Source: an uncultured Eubacteriales bacterium (lineage in GTDB: Bacteria; Bacillota_A; Clostridia; Christensenellales; Aristaeellaceae). Taken from it: a DNA stretch of 5,039 bases. Location: positions 1 through 5,039 of the forward strand of contig CADBLV010000399.1 of assembly GCA_902795555.1 (NCBI GenBank), read 5' to 3'. Every line of letters begins with the position of its first letter. The first letter of the stretch is position 1. Both the position numbers and the translations under genes were made by a program. A model generated the notes under the pieces. That model was not told the origin of the DNA and searched no databases. It worked only from the letters and a program-made list of their open reading frames with translations. Shown here piece after piece: positions 1 to 5,039 of the stretch.

Positions 1-1227
1 GGAACCGACTGCGCGGCCATCGAACGGGCAGAAAACCGGGATAGCTTTGAAAAGATTCTGGAGGAGCTGAACATCCCCCAGCCGAAGGGACGGGCGGTGA
101 CCCGGATTGAGGACGGCGTGCGGGCCGCGGCGGAGATCGGATATCCGGTGCTGGTCCGGCCCAGCTTCGTGCTGGGCGGCCGGGCGATGCAGATCGTCGG
201 GAATGAGGAGCAACTGCGCCATTATCTTCGAACCGCGGTGGAAATCGACGCGGATAAGCCTGTGCTGGTGGATAAATATATCCGGGGAAAAGAGGTTGAG
301 GTGGACGCGATCTGCGACGGGCGGGATGTGTTCGTGCCCGGTATTATGGAGCTGGTTGAACGTACGGGCATCCACAGCGGGGACAGCATTTCCGTCTATC
401 CCGCCTTCTCCATCAGCAACCGGGTCAAGGGGATCATCCTGCAATATGCCAAAAAGCTGGGACTGGGTATCGGGATCGTGGGCCTGTACAACATCCAGTT
501 CATCGTGGACGAAAACGAAGATGTTTATATTATCGAGGTAAATCCGCGGTCCAGCCGGACGGTGCCCTTCCTGAGCAAGGCCACGGGTTATTCCCTGGCG
601 GACATCGCTACGGAGGTGATTCTGGGGAAGAGTCTGAAGGAGCAGGGCTTCTTCGACCTGTATCCGGAAGAGAAGAAACGGTATTATGTGAAAGTGCCGG
701 TATTCAGTTTCAACAAGATTAAAGGTCTGGACGCCTACCTGAGTCCGGAGATGAAGTCTACCGGCGAGGCCATCGGATATGACGACAAACTGAACCGCGC
801 CCTGTATAAAGCCCTGCAGGCGGCGGGGACCAAACTGAAAAACTACGGTACAGTGCTGGCCACCATTGCCGATCGGGACAAGGAGGAAGCGCTCCCGCTG
901 ATGCGCCGCTTCTACAACCTGGGCTTTAATATCGAGGCGACCCGGGGCACAGCCCGCTTCCTGAAGGAAAACGGAATCCGCACCCATGCCGTGAAGAAGA
1001 TCAGCCAGGGGAGCAACGAGATTCCGGACAGCATCCGGGCGGGACATGTGGCTTATATCATCAACACCCGGGAGATCGGAGAGCCGGATTCGGAGAGCGA
1101 CGGCCTGCAGATTCGCCGATGCGCGACGGAGAACAACGCGACCATCTTCACCAGCCTGGACACGGTGCGCGTGCTGCTGGATGTACTGGAGGAAACGACG
1201 CTGACCATTTCGACAATCGACGCGTGA
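1..1227 (+). CDS. carB: Carbamoyl-phosphate synthase large subunit, C-terminal part (5' end outside window)
   Basis: The large subunit makes carbamoyl phosphate from bicarbonate, ATP and ammonia delivered by the glutaminase subunit CarA, the first step of the UMP pathway. The frame is open from base 1, so the gene starts upstream; about 408 of a usual ~1070 residues are present. Numbering from the first residue here, the second ATP-grasp region shows RPSFVLGG (53-60) and the metal/ATP-binding segment EVNPRSSRTVPFLSKATG (179-196). From about residue 283 an MGS-like allosteric domain begins (GTVLATIADRDK). By alignment from memory to E. coli, the UMP-contacting residues K954, T974, T977, K993 and N1015 correspond to K294, T314, T317, K333 and N355 here, suggesting retained nucleotide feedback control. 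The gene ends at a TGA 86 nt before pyrK. An in-frame GTG at 97 is internal, not a start. Identification is very secure. Confidence 0.97.
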   Translation, partial: GTDCAAIERAENRDSFEKILEELNIPQPKGRAVTRIEDGVRAAAEIGYPVLVRPSFVLGGRAMQIVGNEEQLRHYLRTAVEIDADKPVLVDKYIRGKEVEVDAICDGRDVFVPGIMELVERTGIHSGDSISVYPAFSISNRVKGIILQYAKKLGLGIGIVGLYNIQFIVDENEDVYIIEVNPRSSRTVPFLSKATGYSLADIATEVILGKSLKEQGFFDLYPEEKKRYYVKVPVFSFNKIKGLDAYLSPEMKSTGEAIGYDDKLNRALYKALQAAGTKLKNYGTVLATIADRDKEEALPLMRRFYNLGFNIEATRGTARFLKENGIRTHAVKKISQGSNEIPDSIRAGHVAYIINTREIGEPDSESDGLQIRRCATENNATIFTSLDTVRVLLDVLEETTLTISTIDA

Positions 1228-1313
1228 AATCAGGATCGGGGGCTTTGAAACGAAACAGGATTGAGCGGTGTTCGGCGCCCGAAGGGAAATGAACAGGAAT
1301 GATGGAGTGAAGA

Positions 1314-2048
1314 ATGCAGCAGATTATTCTGACGATTGCAGAGAATGAGCGCATCGCGAAAAATACCTTCCGGATGCGGCTGTCTGGAGAGGAGCTGGCG
1401 GAGCAGCGGCCCGGGCAGTTTATCAACCTTCGCCTGACAGGGCTGTATCTTCGCCGCCCGCTGTCCGTGCACGACTGTGAACCGGGGAGCGTCACCGTCA
1501 TCTATAAGACGGTGGGGCGGGGCACGGAGCAGCTTTCGACCCTGGGGAAGGGGGAACGGCTGGACGCCCTGACCGGCCTGGGAAACGGATATAATCCGGA
1601 GAAGGCGGGGAAACGGCCCCTGCTGATCGGCGGCGGCGTGGGCGTGCCTCCCCTGTATCTGCTGGCCAGAAGGCTGACGGAGCAGGGAAGGGAGGTCAGC
1701 GCGGTGCTGGGATTCAACAGCGCGGGGGAGGTTTTCGGCGAGGAGGCCTTCCGGGCTCTGGGCTGTCGGGTGACTGTCACGACGGCGGACGGCAGCGTGG
1801 GAAAGGAAGGCTTTGTGACGGATGCGCTGCCGGCGGACTACAGCTATTTCTATACCTGCGGACCAGAACCGATGCTGAAAGCGGTGTACCGGGCGACAAA
1901 GACCTCCGGTCAGTTCAGCTTTGAGGAGCGGATGGGCTGCGGATTCGGGGCCTGCATGGGGTGCAGCTGCAAAACGGTGACGGGAATCAAGCGCATCTGC
2001 CGGGAAGGTCCGGTGCTGGAAAAGGAGGAGATCCTGTGGAAAGCCTGA
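1314..2048 (+). CDS. pyrK: Dihydroorotate dehydrogenase B, electron transfer subunit PyrK
   Basis: PyrK carries FAD and a [2Fe-2S] cluster and passes electrons from dihydroorotate, oxidised on PyrD, to NAD+. The protein has 244 residues, slightly shorter than the usual ~255-260. An N-terminal ferredoxin-reductase-like FAD barrel carries the hallmark RRPLSV (47-52). The NAD-binding half shows GGGVGVPPL (106-114) and CGPEPML (182-188). The C-terminal cluster motif is MGCGFGACMGC (207-217) with a fourth cysteine at 229, so the ligands are probably C209, C214, C217 and C229. A further Cys at 219 is unlikely to be a ligand. The ATG is preceded by GGAG (1304-1307) with 6 nt spacing. The gene overlaps pyrD by 13 nt, fitting coupled production of the two subunits of one heterotetramer. 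The pairing with pyrD excludes most other ferredoxin-reductase-like assignments. Confidence 0.96.
   Translation: MQQIILTIAENERIAKNTFRMRLSGEELAEQRPGQFINLRLTGLYLRRPLSVHDCEPGSVTVIYKTVGRGTEQLSTLGKGERLDALTGLGNGYNPEKAGKRPLLIGGGVGVPPLYLLARRLTEQGREVSAVLGFNSAGEVFGEEAFRALGCRVTVTTADGSVGKEGFVTDALPADYSYFYTCGPEPMLKAVYRATKTSGQFSFEERMGCGFGACMGCSCKTVTGIKRICREGPVLEKEEILWKA
2023..2028 (+). promoter_or_regulatory. Ribosome binding site of pyrD, inside the end of pyrK
   Basis: A full AGGAGG lies 7 nt before the GTG at 2036, within the last codons of pyrK. This decides the pyrD start. No in-frame ATG lies between this point and the conserved core of PyrD, and further-upstream starts would run deep into pyrK. Terminating pyrK ribosomes would be placed almost on the pyrD start, so translational coupling is likely (inference). 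Confidence 0.85.
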
Positions 2049-3028
2049 AGGAGAACCGGAGCGCGGCGGAAGAGAAGCTTTTTGCGGCTTGCCGGAACGA
2101 AAGCCGGAGCGGGGCGGAGGATTCCTCCAATCGGCTGAGCGTGGATCTGTGCGGGATTTTGCTTGACAATCCCGTCATTCCCGCCAGCGGAACCTTCGGA
2201 TTCGGATATGAATTTGTCGGGTGGTACGATCTGAATGTCCTGGGCACTTTCAGCATGAAGGGAACGACCCGGGAGGCGCGGTTCGGCAATCCGACACCCC
2301 GAATCGCGGAATGCCCGGGGGGGATGATCAATGCCGTGGGATTGCAAAATCCCGGGGTGGATCGGGTGATCTCGGAGGAGCTGCCGAAGCTGAAGGAGGT
2401 GTTTCACAAGCCGGTCATGGCCAACGTCAGCGGATTTGGCATCGATGAATACGCGGAGGTGTGTAAAAAGCTGGATGCGCAGGAGCAGGTGGGCTGGCTG
2501 GAGGTGAATATCAGCTGTCCCAACGTGCACGGGGGCGGGATGTCCTTCGGCACCGATCCTGCGGCTGCGGCGGAGGTGACCCGGGCTGTGAAACGGGTGA
2601 CCCGCAAGCCGGTAATCATGAAGCTGAGTCCGAATGTGACGGATATCACCGCCATCGCGAAAGCCTGTGAGGACGCGGGGGCGGACGGCCTGAGCCTGAT
2701 TAACACGCTGCAGGGCATGCGAATCGATCTGAAAACCCGGCGTCCGGTGCTGGCCAATGTGATGGGCGGTGTCAGCGGTCCCGCAGTGTTCCCGGTGGCC
2801 CTGCGGATGGTCTGGCAGGTGTGCCGGGCGGTGAAGATCCCGGTGGTCGGCATGGGTGGAATCTCTACGGCGGAGGATGTGCTGGAAATGATGATGGCCG
2901 GCGCGGCAGCAGTGGAAGTCGGGGCGGCGAACCTGACTGATCCCATGGCCTGCAAAACCATTGTGGAAAACCTGCCGGCAGCCATGGACCGATATGGGGT
3001 GAAAACTCTGCGCGAACTGCGCCTGTGA
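2036..3028 (+). CDS. pyrD: Dihydroorotate dehydrogenase B (NAD+), catalytic subunit PyrD
   Basis: This FMN-dependent TIM-barrel enzyme oxidises dihydroorotate to orotate and hands electrons to PyrK. With the GTG start the protein has 330 residues. The barrel begins at about residue 34 with RLSVDLCG, then DNPVIPASGTFGFG. Visible class 1 features are SMKGTT with the substrate-side Lys75, NAVGLQNPG, and the active-site loop NISCPNV with catalytic Cys161 (codon 2516-2518); class 2 enzymes have Ser there. KLSPN carries an FMN-contacting lysine (196), and the phosphate-binding segment is GMGGI (272-276). The cysteine plus the adjacent pyrK indicate class 1B. The first ~32 residues are charged and low in hydrophobics, and have no counterpart in typical PyrD proteins, which start near the RLSV segment. 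GTG at 2036 is chosen because of its perfect Shine-Dalgarno; CTG 2135 or GTG 2141 are possible but poorly spaced alternatives. Confidence 0.96.
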   Translation: MESLKENRSAAEEKLFAACRNESRSGAEDSSNRLSVDLCGILLDNPVIPASGTFGFGYEFVGWYDLNVLGTFSMKGTTREARFGNPTPRIAECPGGMINAVGLQNPGVDRVISEELPKLKEVFHKPVMANVSGFGIDEYAEVCKKLDAQEQVGWLEVNISCPNVHGGGMSFGTDPAAAAEVTRAVKRVTRKPVIMKLSPNVTDITAIAKACEDAGADGLSLINTLQGMRIDLKTRRPVLANVMGGVSGPAVFPVALRMVWQVCRAVKIPVVGMGGISTAEDVLEMMMAGAAAVEVGAANLTDPMACKTIVENLPAAMDRYGVKTLRELRL

Positions 3029-3112
3029 ACCGGGCCGCGGCTGAAAGAGAAAGTAAATCCGGAACATGAGTCGGAAGACAATCGGAGGAGAAGCGAAAGG
3101 GAGGAAACGAGA

Positions 3113-3817
3113 ATGGGAAAAGACGTCATCATTGCCTGTGATTTTCCGAGCGCGGAAAAGACGCTGGCCTTTCTGGAACAGTTCAAAGGCCGCAAGCCGT
3201 TTGTCAAGATCGGCATGGAGCTGTTTTATGGAGCCGGGCCGGATATCGTCCGGCAGATCAAGGCACGGGGACACCGGATCTTTCTGGATCTGAAGCTGCA
3301 TGATATTCCCAACACGGTCAAAAAGGCCATGATGGTGTTGCGGGATCTGGATGTGGACATCTGCAACCTCCACGCGGCCGGAACCTCCCGGATGATGGAG
3401 GCGGCGCTGGAAGGACTGACCCGCCCGGACGGCAGCCGGCCGCTGCTGATCGCGGTGACCCAGCTGACCAGCACAGATCAGGAGGCGCTGGAGAAGGATC
3501 TGCTGATTGAAAAGCCAATGGATCAGGTGGTCATGCATTACGCGTTGACCGCCAGAAAGGCCGGACTGGACGGGGTGGTTTGCAGTCCACTGGAGGCCGC
3601 GAAGGTGCACGAGGTTTGCGGCGCGGATTTTCTGACCGTGACGCCCGGGGTGCGGTTTGCAGACGGGGATACGGGGGACCAGAAACGGGTGATGACGCCG
3701 GCGGAGGCCGGGAAGGCGGGCAGCGACTATATCGTGGTGGGCCGTCCCATCACCGCTGCCGCAGATCCTGTCGCTGCCTATGAACGGTGCTGCAGGGAAT
3801 TTATCGAAGGCGCCTGA
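3113..3817 (+). CDS. pyrF: Orotidine-5'-phosphate decarboxylase
   Basis: PyrF converts OMP to UMP, the last step of the pathway, in a cofactor-free TIM barrel. The 234-residue product is the usual short bacterial length. It opens with [11 protein letters not shown] (the substrate-binding Asp10 region) and has KIGMEL around Lys32. The catalytic Asp-Lys-Asp array is [11 protein letters not shown] (59-69; D59, K61, D64). TPGVRF (177-182) and VVGRPI (208-213) carry the phosphate-binding region and Arg211. The ATG has GGAGG at 3100-3104 with 8 nt spacing. An 84-nt gap separates it from pyrD, with no terminator-like hairpin followed by T residues, so co-transcription is expected. Nothing looks truncated or altered. 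Confidence 0.97.
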   Translation: MGKDVIIACDFPSAEKTLAFLEQFKGRKPFVKIGMELFYGAGPDIVRQIKARGHRIFLDLKLHDIPNTVKKAMMVLRDLDVDICNLHAAGTSRMMEAALEGLTRPDGSRPLLIAVTQLTSTDQEALEKDLLIEKPMDQVVMHYALTARKAGLDGVVCSPLEAAKVHEVCGADFLTVTPGVRFADGDTGDQKRVMTPAEAGKAGSDYIVVGRPITAAADPVAAYERCCREFIEGA

Positions 3818-3830
3818 CCACGGATGACAA

Positions 3831-3836
3831 AGGAGG
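3831..3836 (+). promoter_or_regulatory. Ribosome binding site of pyrE
   Basis: AGGAGG, within a longer AAAGGAGGAG, lies 10 nt before the ATG at 3847. It decides the start of pyrE against an in-frame GTG at 3787, which lies inside pyrF and would add 20 residues with no family counterpart. Confidence 0.85.
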
Positions 3837-3846
3837 AGAAAAAAGC

Positions 3847-4494
3847 ATGACCAGGAACGAAATCAACGAACTGATTGCCAGGGATCTGCTGAAGATCGGG
3901 GCGGTATTTTTCCGGCCTGAGGAGCCCTTTACCTGGGCCAGCGGAATCAAGAGCCCTGTGTACTGTGACAACCGGCTGACCCTGTCGGCACCGGAGGTTC
4001 GTTCCCACGTGGAGGAGGGCCTGGCTCAGGTAATTGCGGAGGAATATCCCGGCGCGCAGGCGCTGATGGGAACCAGCACCGCGGGTATTGCTCACGCGGC
4101 AATCACCGCGCACCTGATGGGGCTTCCGATGGGCTATGTGCGCAGCGGGGCGAAGGATCACGGCCGGCAGAACCGGATTGAGGGAAAGCTGGAAAAAGGC
4201 CAGAAGGTGGTCGTGGTGGAAGATCTGATTTCCACCGGCGGCAGCGTGCTGGAAGTGGTGGAGGCCCTGCGGGAAGAAGGCGCGACAGTGCTTGGAATCG
4301 CCAGTATCTTCACCTATGGGATGCAGAAAGGGATTGACCGCCTGGCGGCCGCCGGGGTGAAGAATGTATCGCTGACCAATTTCGACGTGATCGCGGAGGT
4401 GGCTGCCAGAGAAGGGTATATCCGTCCGGAGGACATTTCCCGCCTGCTTCGCTTCCGGAACAACCCGTCGGATGATAGCTGGGCGAACCTCTGA
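3847..4494 (+). CDS. pyrE: Orotate phosphoribosyltransferase
   Basis: PyrE joins orotate to PRPP to form OMP, the substrate of PyrF encoded just upstream (29-nt gap). The protein has 215 residues, normal for the family. The N-terminal hood contains FTWASGIKSPVYCDNR (28-43), a typical orotate-binding segment. The flexible catalytic loop is around KDHGRQNRIEG (103-113), with Lys103 and His105. The 13-residue PRPP signature VVVVEDLISTGGS spans 121-133. The C-terminus, LLRFRNNPSDDSWANL, resembles clostridial PyrE tails. The last codons and the TGA stop sit in one copy of an 11-nt direct repeat and in the left arm of a hairpin (4487-4526), so the far 3' end abuts an apparent insertion. The coding sequence itself looks complete. 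Confidence 0.97.
   Translation: MTRNEINELIARDLLKIGAVFFRPEEPFTWASGIKSPVYCDNRLTLSAPEVRSHVEEGLAQVIAEEYPGAQALMGTSTAGIAHAAITAHLMGLPMGYVRSGAKDHGRQNRIEGKLEKGQKVVVVEDLISTGGSVLEVVEALREEGATVLGIASIFTYGMQKGIDRLAAAGVKNVSLTNFDVIAEVAAREGYIRPEDISRLLRFRNNPSDDSWANL
4484..4494 (+). repeat. 11-nt direct repeat, left copy (putative target-site duplication)
   Basis: CGAACCTCTGA here, covering the last two sense codons of pyrE (plus one base) and its stop, recurs exactly at 4714-4724. The identity stops at both edges (G versus A before, T versus C after). It brackets the repeat-bearing spacer, as expected of a target duplication made by an insertion. Confidence 0.6.
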
Positions 4495-4526
4495 TCACCC
4501 GCAGTGCGGGAAATCTGATCAGAGGT
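4487..4526 (+). other. Compound hairpin overlapping the pyrE stop codon
   Basis: ACCTCTGATCA (4487-4497) pairs perfectly with TGATCAGAGGT (4516-4526), an 11-bp stem. Inside it CCCGC (4498-4502) pairs with GCGGG (4506-4510) around an AGT loop, leaving a 5-nt AAATC bulge on the 3' side. The pyrE TGA is in the left arm. No T tract follows, so this is not a standard intrinsic terminator. It could protect or process mRNA, or be part of the adjacent inserted element. Confidence 0.7.
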
Positions 4527-4530
4527 GAGC

Positions 4531-4590
4531 TCAATCGAAACGAGCAGCAGGCCCGCTCCAAGGAGCCCGCTGCGACGATTGAGATTGCGG
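4531..4590 (+). repeat. 60-nt structured repeat, copy 1
   Basis: This copy matches 4652-4711 at 59 of 60 positions; the difference is A at 4549 versus G at 4670. It folds as nested stems. The outer stem is CTCAATCG (4530-4537) with CGATTGAG (4576-4583). The inner stem is GCAGCAGG (4544-4551) with CCCGCTGC (4566-4573), including one A-C mismatch at 4549/4568. The tip is CTC-CAAG-GAG (4556-4565). The GTGAG just upstream (4525-4529) also recurs before copy 2, with a 1-nt offset. Confidence 0.9.
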
Positions 4591-4607
4591 GGAGCGAGGG
4601 AAGCGGT

Positions 4608-4639
4608 GCCCCGGTGGGGCGTTTGCCGAAGGCAAAAGC
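4608..4639 (+). other. Two small hairpins between the repeat copies
   Basis: GCCCC (4608-4612) pairs with GGGGC (4616-4620) around GGT. TTTGCC (4622-4627) pairs with GGCAAA (4631-4636) around GAA and can extend past a G-A mismatch by two more pairs. They fill most of the 61-nt spacer separating the two repeat copies, so almost the whole inserted segment is able to fold. No T tract follows either one. Confidence 0.6.
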
Positions 4640-4651
4640 GACCTGAGTGAG

Positions 4652-4711
4652 TCAATCGAAACGAGCAGCGGGCCCGCTCCAAGGAGCCCGCTGCGACGAT
4701 TGAGATTGCGG
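4652..4711 (+). repeat. 60-nt structured repeat, copy 2
   Basis: This second copy starts 121 nt after copy 1. The outer stem is TCAATCG (4652-4658) with CGATTGA (4697-4703). The inner stem GCAGCGGG (4665-4672) with CCCGCTGC (4687-4694) is fully paired here because of G at 4670. The same base creates a 12-nt perfect palindrome, AGCGGGCCCGCT (4667-4678), which copy 1 lacks. The copy ends 2 nt before the right 11-nt direct repeat, so it forms the right end of the putative insertion. Confidence 0.9.
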
Positions 4712-4713
4712 AA

Positions 4714-4724
4714 CGAACCTCTGA
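4714..4724 (+). repeat. 11-nt direct repeat, right copy (putative target-site duplication)
   Basis: CGAACCTCTGA is identical to 4484-4494. It sits 14 nt before the pyrB start codon and would be the original pyrE end/pyrB leader junction if the intervening block was inserted. Its ACCTCTGA part (4717-4724) is also complementary to TCAGAGGT at 4519-4526. Confidence 0.6.
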
Positions 4725-4728
4725 CGAA

Positions 4729-4733
4729 AGGAG
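4729..4733 (+). promoter_or_regulatory. Ribosome binding site of pyrB
   Basis: AGGAG, within AAAGGAG (4727-4733), lies 5 nt before the ATG at 4739. It is outside the putative insertion, so pyrB keeps its own translation start signal. I see no convincing promoter in the 244-nt spacer; pyrB probably still depends on read-through from upstream. Confidence 0.8.
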
Positions 4734-4738
4734 ATACT

Positions 4739-5039
4739 ATGCGCAACGTGATTGATATTCCCGATTTATCGCTCGGGGAACTGGACAGGCTGATGGATAT
4801 CGCGGAGGACATCATTGCACGACCTGATGATTACAGCGACGTCTGCCGGAGAAAAAAGCTGGCCACGCTCTTCTTTGAGCCGAGCACCCGAACCCGGCTG
4901 AGCTTTGAGGCGGCCATGTATGAGCTGGGAGGAAACGTGCTGAGCGTGACGGGGGCGAACACCAGCTCTGCGGCCAAGGGGGAAAGCGTGGCAGACACTG
5001 TGAAGACCGTTTCGTGCTACGCAGACATCATTGCCATGA
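4739..5039 (+). CDS. pyrB: Aspartate carbamoyltransferase catalytic subunit, N-terminal part (3' end outside window)
   Basis: PyrB condenses carbamoyl phosphate, the product of CarAB, with aspartate to give carbamoyl-aspartate, the second pathway step. The first 100 residues of a usual ~300 are present and the frame runs open off the window. The carbamoyl-phosphate site FFEPSTRTRLSFEAAM spans 45-60, with the STRTR signature at 49-53. The 80s-loop follows: Ser76 and Lys80 in SSAAKGES match E. coli Ser80 and Lys84 by spacing. The N-terminus MRNVIDIPDLSLGEL is of the short clostridial type. STRTR with the SxxxKGE loop and the pyr context favours aspartate over ornithine carbamoyltransferase. Whether a regulatory pyrI follows cannot be seen. 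Confidence 0.96.
   Translation, partial: MRNVIDIPDLSLGELDRLMDIAEDIIARPDDYSDVCRRKKLATLFFEPSTRTRLSFEAAMYELGGNVLSVTGANTSSAAKGESVADTVKTVSCYADIIAM

Larger units (their letters stand above)
4495..4713 (+). mobile_element. Putative small non-coding insertion (MITE/REP-like) between pyrE and pyrB
   Basis: These 219 nt lie between two exact copies of an 11-nt repeat. They contain two near-identical 60-nt folded repeats and several further short hairpins, with no plausible gene on either strand. Deleting the block plus one repeat copy leaves the pyrE stop followed by 14 nt and the pyrB ATG, with pyrB's own AAAGGAG intact. No transposase is present and no clear terminal inverted repeat is visible: the ends share only a weak CCGCA-type match in inverse orientation. 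Movement would have to be helped from elsewhere. An alternative is a native tandem intergenic repeat in which the 11-nt match belongs to the repeat family. Family unknown to me. Confidence 0.5.

Noticed and set aside
97..99. GTG at 97 as the start of a shorter carB
   Set aside because: The frame is open to base 1 and the residues before 97 (GTDCAAIERAENR, LEELNIPQP) are conserved CarB sequence, so the gene is cut by the window edge.
1271..1283. Small hairpin TTCGG-CGC-CCGAA in the carB-pyrK gap
   Set aside because: A 5-bp stem with a 3-nt loop and no T tract is common by chance in GC-rich DNA. Nothing else in the 86-nt gap suggests regulation.
1961..2035. Upstream GTG start for pyrD inside pyrK
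   Set aside because: It overlaps the PyrK iron-sulfur coding region. No conserved PyrD sequence lies there, and the GTG at 2036 has a perfect ribosome binding site.
3066..3293. 75-codon frame starting in the pyrD-pyrF gap
   Set aside because: It is mostly out-of-frame pyrF sequence and shows no recognisable protein features.
1910..3610. 566-codon open frame on the minus strand opposite pyrD and pyrF
   Set aside because: It is antisense to two unmistakable genes. Its product is rich in His, Arg, Gln and Pro with no domain I recognise, as expected of a complement frame in GC-rich coding DNA.
3787..3846. Upstream GTG start for pyrE
   Set aside because: It lies inside pyrF, adds 20 residues without family support, and is replaced by the ATG at 3847 with an AGGAGG site.
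4487..4526. Intrinsic transcription terminator after pyrE
   Set aside because: The hairpin is strong but is followed by GAGCTCAATCG rather than a T tract, it has a bulge, and it includes the pyrE stop. Listed as a hairpin only.
4531..4711. CRISPR-like repeat-spacer-repeat
   Set aside because: There are only two copies, each 60 nt with extensive internal stems, the spacer itself is palindromic, and no cas gene is in the window.
4310..4815. Minus-strand open frames through the repeats, sharing an NLNRRSGLLGAG-like peptide
   Set aside because: The shared peptide is just the translated 60-nt structured repeat. The frames run into pyrE or pyrB on the opposite strand and have no supporting start signal or domain.

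Overview
The window is a stretch of a de novo pyrimidine (UMP) biosynthesis operon. All genes lie on the + strand in the order carB (3' part) - pyrK - pyrD - pyrF - pyrE - [repeat-bearing intergenic insert] - pyrB (5' part). PyrK paired with a class 1B PyrD (the NAD-linked, iron-sulfur/flavin dihydroorotate dehydrogenase) and strong AGGAGG-type ribosome binding sites point to an anaerobic Gram-positive, most likely a GC-rich member of the Clostridia. Arg codons are mostly CGG and Ala codons mostly GCG. The short PyrE and PyrF forms and the PyrB N-terminus also look clostridial. I cannot name a genus.

Layout: positions 1-1227 hold the C-terminal ~408 residues of the large carbamoyl-phosphate synthetase subunit, covering the second ATP-grasp region and the allosteric MGS-like domain. 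After an 86-nt gap comes pyrK (1314-2048). It overlaps pyrD by 13 nt (GTG start at 2036, end 3028). An 84-nt gap leads to pyrF (3113-3817), and a 29-nt gap to pyrE (3847-4494). A 244-nt non-coding segment (4495-4738) separates pyrE from pyrB (4739 to the window end).

Together the genes cover carbamoyl phosphate synthesis (CarB), carbamoyl-aspartate formation (PyrB), dihydroorotate oxidation (PyrD+PyrK), phosphoribosylation of orotate (PyrE) and decarboxylation of OMP to UMP (PyrF). carA and pyrC are not in the window. No PyrR-type attenuator is visible, but the operon's leader is outside the window.

The one part that is not routine is the pyrE-pyrB spacer. It contains two 60-nt copies of a strongly folded repeat (one mismatch, period 121 nt), several small hairpins and a hairpin overlapping the pyrE stop codon. 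The whole block is bracketed by an exact 11-nt direct repeat (CGAACCTCTGA). Removing one repeat copy plus the block would leave pyrE's stop 14 nt before the pyrB ATG, a normal operon junction. This reads as a ~219-bp non-coding mobile or MITE/REP-like insertion with an 11-bp target duplication. That is an inference from one sequence.
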